Positions 31,959 through 40,396 of a DNA stretch of 64,000 nt are shown here, in pieces. The notes under the pieces were generated by a model. It was not told the origin of the DNA, searched no databases, and saw only the letters and a list, made by a program, of their open reading frames with translations. Made by a program: the position numbers and the translations under genes. The first letter of the stretch is position 1. Each line of letters starts with the position of its first letter. This DNA comes from Bacteroidales bacterium (GTDB lineage Bacteria > Bacteroidota > Bacteroidia > Bacteroidales > F082), in NCBI GenBank assembly GCA_017477425.1, contig JAFUVT010000033.1, positions 62,001-126,000 on the forward strand, in the 5' to 3' direction.

Positions 31959-33350
31959 ATGATGTTCCTTGACTTAGATAAAAAGCCGAAAGACAGAGCT
32001 GCCGTTATTGACGACAACGGTTCGTGCCTTTCCTACGGTGAAATGTGTGATTTTTCCGCACGTTTTGCACAAGTCCTGCCAAGGCGAGCCTTAATCTTCA
32101 TTTTGGCAGAGAACGAAATCGGGTCTTTGCTTGGCTATACCGGAGCTTTGTTGTCGGGCATCGTGCCTTTGGTGATGAGTGCCAAAACCGAGCAATCGCT
32201 CTATGAGGCTTTGCGCGACAAGTATTCGCCGGCTTTTCTTTGGGCACCCGAAGAAATGGCTTCAAAGCTTGGGTATGCCCCAACAGGCTTTTCCGAGTGG
32301 GGGTACACCTTGTTGAAGACGGGATTGCCTTCTCCTACATTGCACCAAGATTTGGCACTTTTGCTTCCCACCTCGGGCAGTACGGGTAGTCCCAAGTTGG
32401 TGCGTCACTCCTATCGAAATATTGAGGCTAACGCCTCCAATGTGCTGCGGCTGTTCGGGTTGACGGAAAACGAACGCCCCATGGCCGCCCTTCCCATGCA
32501 CTACACCATGGGGCTCTCGGTGATCGCCAGCCATCTTTTGGCAGGTGCCACGTTGATTCTTTCAGGACGGTCGTTGCTTGACAAAGGCTTTTGGCAAATG
32601 ATGAGAGAGCAGCATGTCACCTCGTTTACGGGCGTGCCTTATAGTTATGAATTGCTTTCCAAGTTACGCTTTTTTAGGATGGACTTGCCTGATTTGCACA
32701 CTATCACTCAAGGAGGTGGAAAAATGACGGAAGACCTGTTCAGAGCCTGTGCCGAGTATGCCGAGCAAAAAGGAAAGCGTTTCATCGCCACCTACGGGCA
32801 AACAGAGTGTACGGCTCGAATGGCGTATTTGCCCGCAGCGTTGGCTACAACCAAAACCTGTAGCATTGGCATCGCCGAACCTGGAGGTCAGCTTTCCATT
32901 ATCGACAAGGATGGGGTTGAGACTTTTGAAGGCGAAGCTGAAGGCGAGATGGTTTATCGGGGAGAAAATGTAACGATGGGCTATGCCAATTGTGCCGAGG
33001 ATTTGCTGAAAGGCGATGAAAACCACGGCGTGATGCACACGGGCGACCTCGCTCGTCGTGATGCCGACGGCTGTTATTTCATCGTAGGCCGCATGAAACG
33101 TTTCTTGAAGATTTTCGGGTTACGCATCGGCCTTGATGAGGTGGAGCTGCTCATCAAATCAAATTTTGACACGGATTGCTATTGCAGCGGCACGGACGAG
33201 ATGTTGAACATCAGTGTCACCAATGCCGCTATTGCCGACAAAGTGGCGGCTTTCGTGGAGGAGAAGACGCATCTCTTCCATAAGAACATCTCCGTGAACA
33301 TTGTAAATTCAATTCGGAGAAACGAAGCAGGAAAAGTAGTTTTACAATAA
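31959..33350 (+). CDS. AMP-dependent acyl-activating ligase
   Basis: The 463-aa adenylate-forming enzyme shows the phosphate-binding motif T-S-G-S-T-G-S-P-K at 138-146, T-Y-G-Q-T-E-C near 284, H-T-G-D-L-A near 363 and R-M-K-R-F-L-K-I-F-G near 378. The adenylation lysine is in N-E-A-G-K near 458. It would activate a small carboxylic acid and load it on one of the two local ACPs. Length is shorter than acetyl-CoA synthetase and typical of free-standing loading ligases. Confidence 0.88.
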   Translation: MMFLDLDKKPKDRAAVIDDNGSCLSYGEMCDFSARFAQVLPRRALIFILAENEIGSLLGYTGALLSGIVPLVMSAKTEQSLYEALRDKYSPAFLWAPEEMASKLGYAPTGFSEWGYTLLKTGLPSPTLHQDLALLLPTSGSTGSPKLVRHSYRNIEANASNVLRLFGLTENERPMAALPMHYTMGLSVIASHLLAGATLILSGRSLLDKGFWQMMREQHVTSFTGVPYSYELLSKLRFFRMDLPDLHTITQGGGKMTEDLFRACAEYAEQKGKRFIATYGQTECTARMAYLPAALATTKTCSIGIAEPGGQLSIIDKDGVETFEGEAEGEMVYRGENVTMGYANCAEDLLKGDENHGVMHTGDLARRDADGCYFIVGRMKRFLKIFGLRIGLDEVELLIKSNFDTDCYCSGTDEMLNISVTNAAIADKVAAFVEEKTHLFHKNISVNIVNSIRRNEAGKVVLQ

Positions 33351-33362
33351 AATACACAGTCT

Positions 33363-33602
33363 ATGACAAACTTAGAGAAATACAATCAGATTTTCGCGGA
33401 AGTATTTGCTGTGAAGGAAGACCAATTGAATGCGGATTTCGACAGCCAGCATGTGGAAGGCTGGGATTCGGTGCGTCAGTTGAGCTTGACCACCGCAGTC
33501 GAAGATGCTTTCGACATCATGCTTGATGCGGACGACATCATTGATTTCTCCTCCTACGAAAAGGGGAAGGAGATCCTTCGTAAATACGAAATAGAACTCT
33601 GA
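33363..33602 (+). CDS. Acyl carrier protein, second copy
   Basis: The 79-aa carrier protein has the canonical phosphopantetheine site G-W-D-S-V-R-Q-L with S36. It is clearly different from the first ACP, which has S-S instead of D-S. It lies 12 nt after the ligase gene and 1 nt before KAS III, so it is the likely substrate carrier for both. Confidence 0.87.
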   Translation: MTNLEKYNQIFAEVFAVKEDQLNADFDSQHVEGWDSVRQLSLTTAVEDAFDIMLDADDIIDFSSYEKGKEILRKYEIEL

Positions 33603-33603
33603 T

Positions 33604-34662
33604 ATGGCTTATTGGAATATTAAGAATGTGACCTTGCGCGGCGTGACGGGCACGGTACCTAACAATCCGGTGAAATCGGTCGATTTGCCTATCTTCAACC
33701 AGGAGGAAGCGGATACTTTTGATAAGACTGTTGGCATTCTCAATCGTTACATTGCTCCTGAAACTGTTTGCGCCTCCGACCTTTGTCAGGACGCGGGCGA
33801 ACGGTTGCTTGCTGCCTTGGAATGGGAGAAGGAAACGGTTGATGTGCTGCTGTTTGTCTCTGTGACAGGGGATTACAAGACGCCGCCCACTTCGGCCATC
33901 CTACAAGACCGTATGGGCTTGCCCAACGCTACGTTTGTGTTGGACGTGCCCATGGGTTGCTGTGGCTGCATCTATGGCATCACGGTGGCGGGCAACCTGC
34001 TTTCGGCAGGTACTGCAAAAAGAGCTTTGGTCCTGGTGGGCGACACGGCCATGCGCATGGGCTCCACGCGCGACAAAAGCCGGATGCCCTTGTTCGGCGA
34101 TAGTGGCACCGCCATGGCGCTTGAATTTGACCCAACGGCTGAAGACATTGTCGTTGAAATGAACACTTTAGGCGCTGGTTACCAAGCCCTGATGACTCCT
34201 CACGGCGGCTATCGTCACCCCGTAACAAAAGAATCGTTCGAGTATAAGGATTTTGGCAATGGGATTATTCGTGCCCCAAAAGATGCTTTGATTAACGGCA
34301 TGGATGTGTTCTCGTTCGCCATTTCCAAGCCACCCATCAGTGTGAAAAACATGTTGGACCGTTTGGGGCTGGATAAGGACAAGGATATTGATTTCTTCCT
34401 GATTCACCAAGCCAACAAACTCATTGTAGACCGTATCGTGAAAAAGCTGAAATTGGATCCAGATAAGGTGCCTTACAACTTACAGGAGTTTGGTAATTTG
34501 GGTGGGGCTTCCATCCCGATGCTGATGACTACCTCGATAGCAGATGAATTGAGAAGCCGTCCATTGACCTTGTTGTGCTCTTCCTTTGGTCTGGGCCTGA
34601 CTTGGGGGACAATGGTGATGAGAACGAACAAACTTATGCCCTTGCCATTGGGCGTCATGTGA
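33604..34662 (+). CDS. 3-oxoacyl-ACP synthase III (FabH-like)
   Basis: The 352-aa condensing enzyme has the KAS III triad: C119 in D-V-P-M-G-C, H268 in I-H-Q-A-N and N298 in G-N-L-G-G-A-S. FabH-type enzymes extend a starter acyl group with malonyl-ACP. The C-terminal part from L293 on (34480-34631) is repeated at 36126-36277. The present tail after R-T-N-K reads L-M-P-L-P-L-G-V-M, whereas the second copy ends V-F-A-E-P-L-H-M-Y. The 3' end therefore seems to have been replaced when the next gene was inserted; all three catalytic residues remain. Confidence 0.9.
   Translation: MAYWNIKNVTLRGVTGTVPNNPVKSVDLPIFNQEEADTFDKTVGILNRYIAPETVCASDLCQDAGERLLAALEWEKETVDVLLFVSVTGDYKTPPTSAILQDRMGLPNATFVLDVPMGCCGCIYGITVAGNLLSAGTAKRALVLVGDTAMRMGSTRDKSRMPLFGDSGTAMALEFDPTAEDIVVEMNTLGAGYQALMTPHGGYRHPVTKESFEYKDFGNGIIRAPKDALINGMDVFSFAISKPPISVKNMLDRLGLDKDKDIDFFLIHQANKLIVDRIVKKLKLDPDKVPYNLQEFGNLGGASIPMLMTTSIADELRSRPLTLLCSSFGLGLTWGTMVMRTNKLMPLPLGVM
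34480..34631 (+). repeat. Long direct repeat, copy 1 (inside the KAS III gene)
   Basis: These 152 bp match 36126-36277 with 9 mismatches by hand alignment (about 94% identity). The copies bracket the ATP-binding gene at 34713-36104. Confidence 0.9.
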
Positions 34663-34712
34663 TTTATGGCAGGTTATATCTTTATTGTAGGACATCGTTA
34701 ACTCCAATTATA

Positions 34713-36104
34713 GTGCTTCCTATTAAAGAAGATTTACACACTGAGTTCAAGACATCTTTCAACGAGGATGTGATAGTATCCTTGGTGGCTTTTGCCAATG
34801 CCAAAGGAGGAAAAGCGTACGTGGGCGTGAACGACAAAGGCGAAGTGGTTGGAGTGGAATTGGAGCCTGAGTCAGTTCAGAAGTGGATAAACGAGATAAA
34901 GCAGAAAACTGAGCCGAGTATCATCCCTGACATCGATGTTGCGGAAATGGATGGTAAGCAAGTGGTGGTCCTTACGGTACAAGAGTATCCCGTGAAGCCT
35001 GTTTCGGTGAAAGGGCGTTACTACAAGCGTCAGGCCAATAGCAATCATCAGCTATCGGCAGGCGAGATTGCCGATATGCACCTGCAAACCCGTAATTCGA
35101 GCTGGGACTATTATTTCTCACAAGACCGTCAATTGGACGATATTGATATGCATAAGGTGGCGAAAGCGATGCGAATCATTGCCAAACGGAATCCTAGGTT
35201 CAATATCGATGACCCATTGGAGTTTTTGCGCAAATACGAACTTGTTGATGCCAGCAATAGAATTACAAATGGATGCTATTTGATGTTTTGCAGGGGAGAA
35301 AGTGTGTTTACAACTGTGCAGATGGGATTGTTTGCTTCCGAAACTCTCATAAAAGACGATGACATGAGCAATAGTGACATCATCGGTCAAGTCGAAGAAG
35401 TGATGCAGTTTTTACGGAAACATATCAACAAGGGAATCATCATCACTGACAGGCAGACACAGAATATCCAGCGTTGGGAATATCCTTTGGATGCCTTGCG
35501 TGAGATTGTGCTTAACATGATAGTGCACCGCAACTACCGCTCAACATCCGAGTCTGTCATAAAAGTGTTTCAAGACCATATCCTGTTTTACAATCCAGGA
35601 AAGTTACCTGATAATATTACTGTAGAACAATTAATGCAAAATGAGTATGTCTCCACTCCATATAACAAGCAAATAGCTGCGATTTTCAAGGAAATGGGAG
35701 AGATTGAAAGGTATGGGACGGGCATCAAACGAGTTCGTGAAATGTTTGCCGATTATGGATTGCCGGCACCTGAATGGAAGCTGATGCCAGGCGGTGTTGG
35801 AGTATGTGTCTATAGTGCAACTTTTATATCAAAAGATGCTAAAAAAGAACCGAAAAGTGAAAACGCGGTAGAAAACGCGGTAGAAAACGCGGTAGAAAAC
35901 GCGGTAGAAAAACTTACAGGTAATCAAAGACAGATACTGTCGCTTATGCGAGATAATCCATCGGTGTCAAAAGCCGAGTTGAGTGTGGCGTTGGGCATAC
36001 ATATTTCAAATATTGATCGCAACATACAGAAACTTAGGAATAATGGTTATATCAATCGCATAGGACCAGCGAAGGGCGGCCATTGGCAAGTGCTGAAAGG
36101 TTGA
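34713..36104 (+). CDS. AlbA/Schlafen-type ATP-binding protein with C-terminal winged helix
   Basis: The 463-aa product is read from a GTG at 34713, because family homology begins just after it (E-F-K-T-S-F-N-E-D-V-I). The N-terminal AlbA_2/Schlafen domain has F-A-N-A-K-G-G-K-A-Y-V-G-V near 27. The RecG-like HATPase_c_4 region has A-L-R-E-I-V-L-N-M-I-V-H-R-N-Y near 262 and G-T-G-I-K-R-V near 335. A four-fold E-N-A-V repeat (about 383-398) and a winged-helix tail follow. This family is common in mobile and accessory loci and may be a regulator or defence-related factor. It is not a glycan enzyme and lies between duplicated KAS III ends. Confidence 0.85.
   Translation: MLPIKEDLHTEFKTSFNEDVIVSLVAFANAKGGKAYVGVNDKGEVVGVELEPESVQKWINEIKQKTEPSIIPDIDVAEMDGKQVVVLTVQEYPVKPVSVKGRYYKRQANSNHQLSAGEIADMHLQTRNSSWDYYFSQDRQLDDIDMHKVAKAMRIIAKRNPRFNIDDPLEFLRKYELVDASNRITNGCYLMFCRGESVFTTVQMGLFASETLIKDDDMSNSDIIGQVEEVMQFLRKHINKGIIITDRQTQNIQRWEYPLDALREIVLNMIVHRNYRSTSESVIKVFQDHILFYNPGKLPDNITVEQLMQNEYVSTPYNKQIAAIFKEMGEIERYGTGIKRVREMFADYGLPAPEWKLMPGGVGVCVYSATFISKDAKKEPKSENAVENAVENAVENAVEKLTGNQRQILSLMRDNPSVSKAELSVALGIHISNIDRNIQKLRNNGYINRIGPAKGGHWQVLKG
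35859..35906 (+). repeat. Four perfect 12-bp tandem repeats in the ATP-binding gene
   Basis: GAAAACGCGGTA occurs four times in a row, encoding (E-N-A-V)4 between the ATPase-like domain and the winged helix. Similar E-N-V/E-N-A-V linkers are familiar in this family. Unit length is a multiple of three, so copy-number change alters only linker length. Confidence 0.9.
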
Positions 36105-36125
36105 CCTGGCCGAAGCACCCTGCAT

Positions 36126-36308
36126 TTACAGGAGTTTGGTAATTTGGGAGGGGCTTCCATCCCGATGCTGATGACTACCTCGATAGCAGATGAATTGAGA
36201 AACCGTCCATTGACCTTGTTGTGCTCTTCCTTTGGCTTGGGCTTGACTTGGGGGACGAAGGGGATGAGAACGAATAAGGTCTTTGCAGAACCATTACATA
36301 TGTATTAA
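36126..36308 (+). pseudogene. Orphaned 3' end of a KAS III gene
   Basis: In frame it reads L-Q-E-F-G-N-L-G-G-A-S-I and continues to R-T-N-K-V-F-A-E-P-L-H-M-Y then TAA at 36306-36308, the C-terminus of a FabH-like protein. It has no start and no upstream domain. The first 152 bp duplicate 34480-34631. It is probably the original 3' end of the KAS III gene, cut off by insertion of the ATP-binding gene. Confidence 0.85.
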
Positions 36309-36336
36309 GTGTATTTATTCTAACATAAAACAAATC

Positions 36337-37236
36337 ATGAATTTAAAGCTACGCCGACATTTTCAGGCCATAAAATATGGTTGGATAGATGCAAAAAAGA
36401 TTGCAATCCAAAATAATGCAAATCGTTTGGCAGTTTATTTGGATATTTTGAAGTATTATCGTCAATATGATTTGTGGAGTTATCATTACAGGATTGATAA
36501 CCTTTGGATTCTTCCCGAAGATCAAAAAAATGAAATCGCTCAAAGAGTCGGTGCTTTGTTCAAAAAAAGGGATGAATACGTCCAATATAAGTATGAGGAA
36601 CGGAAGTTCTTGCATAAATATGCGTCTATGAAATATGAGGCTTCTCCACGATTGATGAAAAAAAGAGCGGAAGCTTACCGTAGAAGATATGATATTGATG
36701 AAACAGCTATCCTTCAATATGGTTTGATTTTAATGACCGAGCATTATACTATTGGAGAATTAAAAGTGGGGAAAAACTGTCTTCTTGGTCGGAACGTTGA
36801 TATAGATTATACTGGTGGATTGGAAATGTGTGAAAGTGTTTCTATCATGGATGGTGTAAAAATTTTGACGCATGCGCATGACTCGTTCAATATCAACAGT
36901 GATAATGATTATCTTCCTTTTTCGAATTATGCTTTCCGAACGCCGTTGAAGATTGGGAAAAACACTTCCATAGGTTCGAGAGCCATCATTATGCCTGGTG
37001 TAGGCGAAATTGGAGAGAATGTGATGATTTCTGCGGGTGCGATAGTGAAAGAGAAGGTGCCGTCAAATTGTATTGTTGCAGGCAATCCTGCTAAAGTAAT
37101 AGCGAAGATTCCGAAAGGATTGAAACGTGTATATGAAACGGGAATCATCCCTGAGATAAAACATGCGGATAATTCACATAAGAGAGAGTTAAAGGTTGAA
37201 CAACTAGATGAAAAGTCTGGTGTAATTTCCAATTAA
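36337..37236 (+). CDS. LbH acyltransferase (maltose O-acetyltransferase-like)
   Basis: The ATG at 36337 gives 299 aa; the frame extends upstream to a TTG inside the pseudogene tail. The N-terminal 125 residues are helical and basic, of unknown role. The C-terminal half is a left-handed beta helix with hexapeptides (V-G-K-N-C-L-L-G-R-N-V), H-A-H-D-S, and A-G-N-P-A-K-V-I-A near 264. This is the layout of sugar O- or N-acetyltransferases of the serine acetyltransferase/MaaT group. The gene is AT-rich compared with the acyl module before it. It may add the acyl group built by that module. Confidence 0.82.
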   Translation: MNLKLRRHFQAIKYGWIDAKKIAIQNNANRLAVYLDILKYYRQYDLWSYHYRIDNLWILPEDQKNEIAQRVGALFKKRDEYVQYKYEERKFLHKYASMKYEASPRLMKKRAEAYRRRYDIDETAILQYGLILMTEHYTIGELKVGKNCLLGRNVDIDYTGGLEMCESVSIMDGVKILTHAHDSFNINSDNDYLPFSNYAFRTPLKIGKNTSIGSRAIIMPGVGEIGENVMISAGAIVKEKVPSNCIVAGNPAKVIAKIPKGLKRVYETGIIPEIKHADNSHKRELKVEQLDEKSGVISN

Positions 37237-37308
37237 TGAGATCCGTGATCCTCCGTTGGTGAGGTACGTCAGAAAAAAGAATTGTTTTACCCATTTAATA
37301 CAAAATGG

Positions 37309-38514
37309 ATGTTCCAATTGGATAAGTTCATCGGTGAACATGTCACTCATCGTACATCAAGCATGTTTGAGGGCGATATTAGGGCTAATTCTGTTCTACT
37401 TACTCATGAAGTAGAAGACAAGTCTGTGTGCGTCATTGGTGGAGCAGGAAGCATCGGCTCTTCATTCATCAAGTCGATACTTCGTTTCCGTCCTGGTAAG
37501 CTTGTGGTGATCGACCTCAACGAGAATGGCTTGGTGGAACTGACGAGAGATTTGCGTTCTACCGAAGGTTTATATATTCCCGCTGACTATCGGAGCTATA
37601 CTCTCAACTATGCCGACCCGATTTTTGCACGTATTTTCCGTGAGGAGAAAGGCTTTGATATTGTGGCCAATTTCTCGGCCCATAAGCATGTGCGAAGCGA
37701 GAAAGACAAGTATTCGGTGCAAGCACTTGTCGAAAACAATGACATCAAGGCAAAAAAACTGATGGACTTACTTTGTGAATACCCTCCCAAGCATTTTTTC
37801 TGCGTGAGTACTGACAAGGCTGCCAATCCGGTGAACATCATGGGAGCCAGTAAACGCATCATGGAAGATTTGGTGATGGCGTACAATGATAGGTTTAAGG
37901 TGACCACGGCGCGTTTCGCCAATGTGGCCTTCAGTAATGGTTCGCTGCCAGATGGATGGCTCTATCGGATGCAGAAGAGGCAGCCTTTGACAGCACCCAT
38001 CGATGTGAAACGGTACTTTGTCTCGCTCGAAGAAAGTGGACAGATATGTATGTTGGCTTGCATTCTTGGCAAGGGAGGTGAGGTCTTCTTTCCAAAGTTG
38101 GGCGAGGACCAAATGTTGACTTTTAGTTCCATTTGCGACGACTTTGTGAAATCGGAAGGCTTTTCCAAGAAAGAGTGCGCCAACGATGAAGAAGCTAAGC
38201 GTTTTGCGAGCCAGATGTCATTCGATAGCGACACTTATCCTGTGCTTTATTTCAAGAGCGATACCACAGGCGAGAAGGCTTACGAAGAGTTTTTTGTTCC
38301 TGGCGAGAAAATCAACATGGAACGATTCAAGGCCTTGGGGGTGATAGAAGAGACCATGCGTCGGCCCATAGAGGAAGTGAATGACTTCTTAGAAGAGTTG
38401 GAGACTCTTTTTGCAGAAGATTTCTCCAAGGAAGATGTGGTAAGGACCATAAAAGAGTTCCTTCCAAACTTTGAACATGAGGAGAAAGGGAAAAACTTGG
38501 ATCAAAAGATGTAA
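37309..38514 (+). CDS. UDP-GlcNAc 4,6-dehydratase-like enzyme (PF02719 type)
   Basis: The 401-aa NAD-dependent enzyme has G-G-A-G-S-I-G-S-S near 44, S-A-H-K-H-V-R near 121, V-E-N-N-D and S-T-D-K-A-A-N-P-V-N near 165. These are features of the PglF/FlaA1/CapD group that makes UDP-4-keto-6-deoxy sugars. It lacks the N-terminal membrane region of PglF, so it is a soluble form. A matching aminotransferase and PglD-type acetyltransferase follow at 39266 and 40393, suggesting UDP-bacillosamine-like synthesis. An ATG in another frame at 37305 was ignored. Confidence 0.87.
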   Translation: MFQLDKFIGEHVTHRTSSMFEGDIRANSVLLTHEVEDKSVCVIGGAGSIGSSFIKSILRFRPGKLVVIDLNENGLVELTRDLRSTEGLYIPADYRSYTLNYADPIFARIFREEKGFDIVANFSAHKHVRSEKDKYSVQALVENNDIKAKKLMDLLCEYPPKHFFCVSTDKAANPVNIMGASKRIMEDLVMAYNDRFKVTTARFANVAFSNGSLPDGWLYRMQKRQPLTAPIDVKRYFVSLEESGQICMLACILGKGGEVFFPKLGEDQMLTFSSICDDFVKSEGFSKKECANDEEAKRFASQMSFDSDTYPVLYFKSDTTGEKAYEEFFVPGEKINMERFKALGVIEETMRRPIEEVNDFLEELETLFAEDFSKEDVVRTIKEFLPNFEHEEKGKNLDQKM

Positions 38515-38519
38515 TGTAA

Positions 38520-39276
38520 ATGTCTGTGGTCAGAAAGTCGAATTTTGAATTGTGTCGAATTGTCGCAATTCTTTGTGTAATGCTGGTTCACACAACCTTC
38601 CAATCTTTGGGGAATGATGTTCCCTTTGGGGTAATGCTTCTGGCAGGATTCTCTATAGTGGGTGTAGATGTATTTGTCATGTTGACAGGTTACTTTACAG
38701 CCACTCCAAAAAAAACGAGTCTTATCAATCTTGCCTTTGTCTGCCTCTTTTGGATGATTGTCAAGGTTGTCTGCCGCCATATATTTGGAGAGACATTAAG
38801 TAGCAAATATGCTTTCTTTATTACGTCGTCCAACTGGTTTATTCCTTCATATATAGGTCTGCTTTTTTTGCTCCAATATTCAATTTGTTTTGTGATTCAG
38901 TGAGTAAGAGAGTTTTCTGTGGTGTGGTAGCCGCATTGCTTATTATTGAGATATCGTTATTCTCTCCGCTGTAGCTTTCTTGATGACATTTAAACGTATG
39001 AATATCCAGTCAAATATCATTAACCACATCGCTAAGTCAACGCTTGCTTGTCTATTGGGGCATACTGCGATTTACTTTCTTTACACCAAGCAGTTTAAGT
39101 ATTTGTATGAGCATTTTAGTGGCATAGAGGTGGTCGCATATTGGTTTTTGGCTGTCGTTATTGTATTTGGTGGCAGCGTTCTTCTTGATCAGTTGCGTTT
39201 GCTAATATGGAAGCCAATTAGCAAATGGCTTTCGGAACATATAAAAAACAATACCCTTTTTGGTTATGGCATATAG
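38520..39276 (+). pseudogene. Decayed membrane O-acyltransferase (acyltransferase-3 family)
   Basis: The 5' part (38520-38903, 127 codons) starts R-K-S-N-F-E-L-C-R-I-V-A-I-L-C-V-M-L-V-H and runs into stops. The 3' part (38980-39276) encodes two more membrane segments (for example T-L-A-C-L-L-G-H-T-A-I-Y-F). Intact members are about 340-370 aa, but only about 240 codons remain here, with stops near 38901 and 38972, so there has been both frame damage and an internal deletion. Loss of this enzyme would remove one acetyl decoration of the glycan. The 3' end overlaps the next gene's start. Confidence 0.88.
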
Positions 39277-40396
39277 TATTCCTCTTTTCAATCTTAACTT
39301 TGACGAAAGAGAAGCCCTGGCTGCATACGATACTATCCAATCGGGGTGGATTTCCACAGGCCCGAAGAACGAAGAACTCGAGAAAATGTTCGTTGATATG
39401 TGGCATGTGGGCTATGCCGTGAGTGTGACCAACTGCACTGCGGCATTGCACATCTGTTGCATAGTGTGCGACCTCGGTCCCGGCGATGAAGTGCTGGTGC
39501 CTTCTTTGACCTTTGCTGCCAGCGTGAATTGTATCCGTTATGCGGGGGCTACACCTGTATTTTGCGATATCATTGGCCCAGAGCATATCAACATTGATCC
39601 TAAGGAGATTGAGAAAAAAATCACACATAAGACCAAAGCAATCGTTGTTGTTCATATGGCAGGTTTCCCCGCCCAAATGGACGAGATTATGGCGATTTCC
39701 CGTAAGCACAACCTTAAGGTGATAGAGGATGCTTGCCACGGCCCGTTGTCGGAATATAAGGATAGGAAATTGGGAACCATTGGCGATTGTGCTGCGTTCA
39801 GCTTCTTCTCCAACAAGAATATTTCTACAGGAGAAGGAGGTATGTTCATTACCAACAACGAGGAAATGGCGAAGAAAGCCCGCTTGTTGCGTTCGCATGG
39901 AATGACCACCATGTCGTATCAGCGCGCTAGCGGACATGCCACCACATACGATATCCTAGAACTGGGTTATAACTATCGCATGGATGACATCCGCGCTGCC
40001 ATAGCCATCGAGCAGTTAAAGAAACTTCCGACAGACCTGGAAACTCGCATCAAAGTGCGTCAACGCTATGTGGAGAATCTTTCCAAAGTGAAAGGAGTGG
40101 TGGTGCCTTTTGCCGACAACAAGGAATTTGTGAGCAATTACATAATGCCTGTAGTTCTTGCTGAGGGTGATGCATCCTATCGTGATGCCATTAGGGATAA
40201 GATTCATGTTGCAGGCATACAGACCAGCGTCCACTATCCGGCTGTTCACCGTTTCTCGATTTACAAAGGCTTTTGCGCCGAATTGCCCCAGACAGATTTT
40301 GTGACCGACCATGAGATCACGTTGCCTATGTATGCGGCATTGACAATGGATCAAGTTGATTCCGTTTGTTCTGTATTAGAGTCAGTAATAAAATGA
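39266..40396 (+). CDS. DegT/DnrJ sugar aminotransferase, PglE-like
   Basis: The ATG at 39266 gives 376 aa. PLP motifs are T-N-C-T-A-A-L near 55, I-E-D-A-C-H near 155 and the Schiff-base lysine in F-F-S-N-K-N-I-S-T-G-E-G-G near 180. It is positioned after a 4,6-dehydratase and directly before a PglD-like acetyltransferase, so it most likely aminates UDP-4-keto-6-deoxy-GlcNAc. Its stop overlaps the start of the acetyltransferase (ATGA). Confidence 0.87.
   Translation: MAYSIPLFNLNFDEREALAAYDTIQSGWISTGPKNEELEKMFVDMWHVGYAVSVTNCTAALHICCIVCDLGPGDEVLVPSLTFAASVNCIRYAGATPVFCDIIGPEHINIDPKEIEKKITHKTKAIVVVHMAGFPAQMDEIMAISRKHNLKVIEDACHGPLSEYKDRKLGTIGDCAAFSFFSNKNISTGEGGMFITNNEEMAKKARLLRSHGMTTMSYQRASGHATTYDILELGYNYRMDDIRAAIAIEQLKKLPTDLETRIKVRQRYVENLSKVKGVVVPFADNKEFVSNYIMPVVLAEGDASYRDAIRDKIHVAGIQTSVHYPAVHRFSIYKGFCAELPQTDFVTDHEITLPMYAALTMDQVDSVCSVLESVIK

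Noticed and set aside
35859..35906. Tandem repeats as a possible CRISPR array
   Set aside because: The units are contiguous 12-mers in frame inside a protein-coding gene, with no spacers and no cas genes nearby.
34638..36093. Imperfect inverted repeats (34638-34656 and 36075-36093, about 15 of 19 matching) near the ends of the inserted ATP-binding gene
   Set aside because: The right arm lies within the conserved C-terminal coding sequence (G-G-H-W-Q-V) of the gene, so the match may be chance. No transposase is present and the junctions are better explained by the 152-bp direct repeat.
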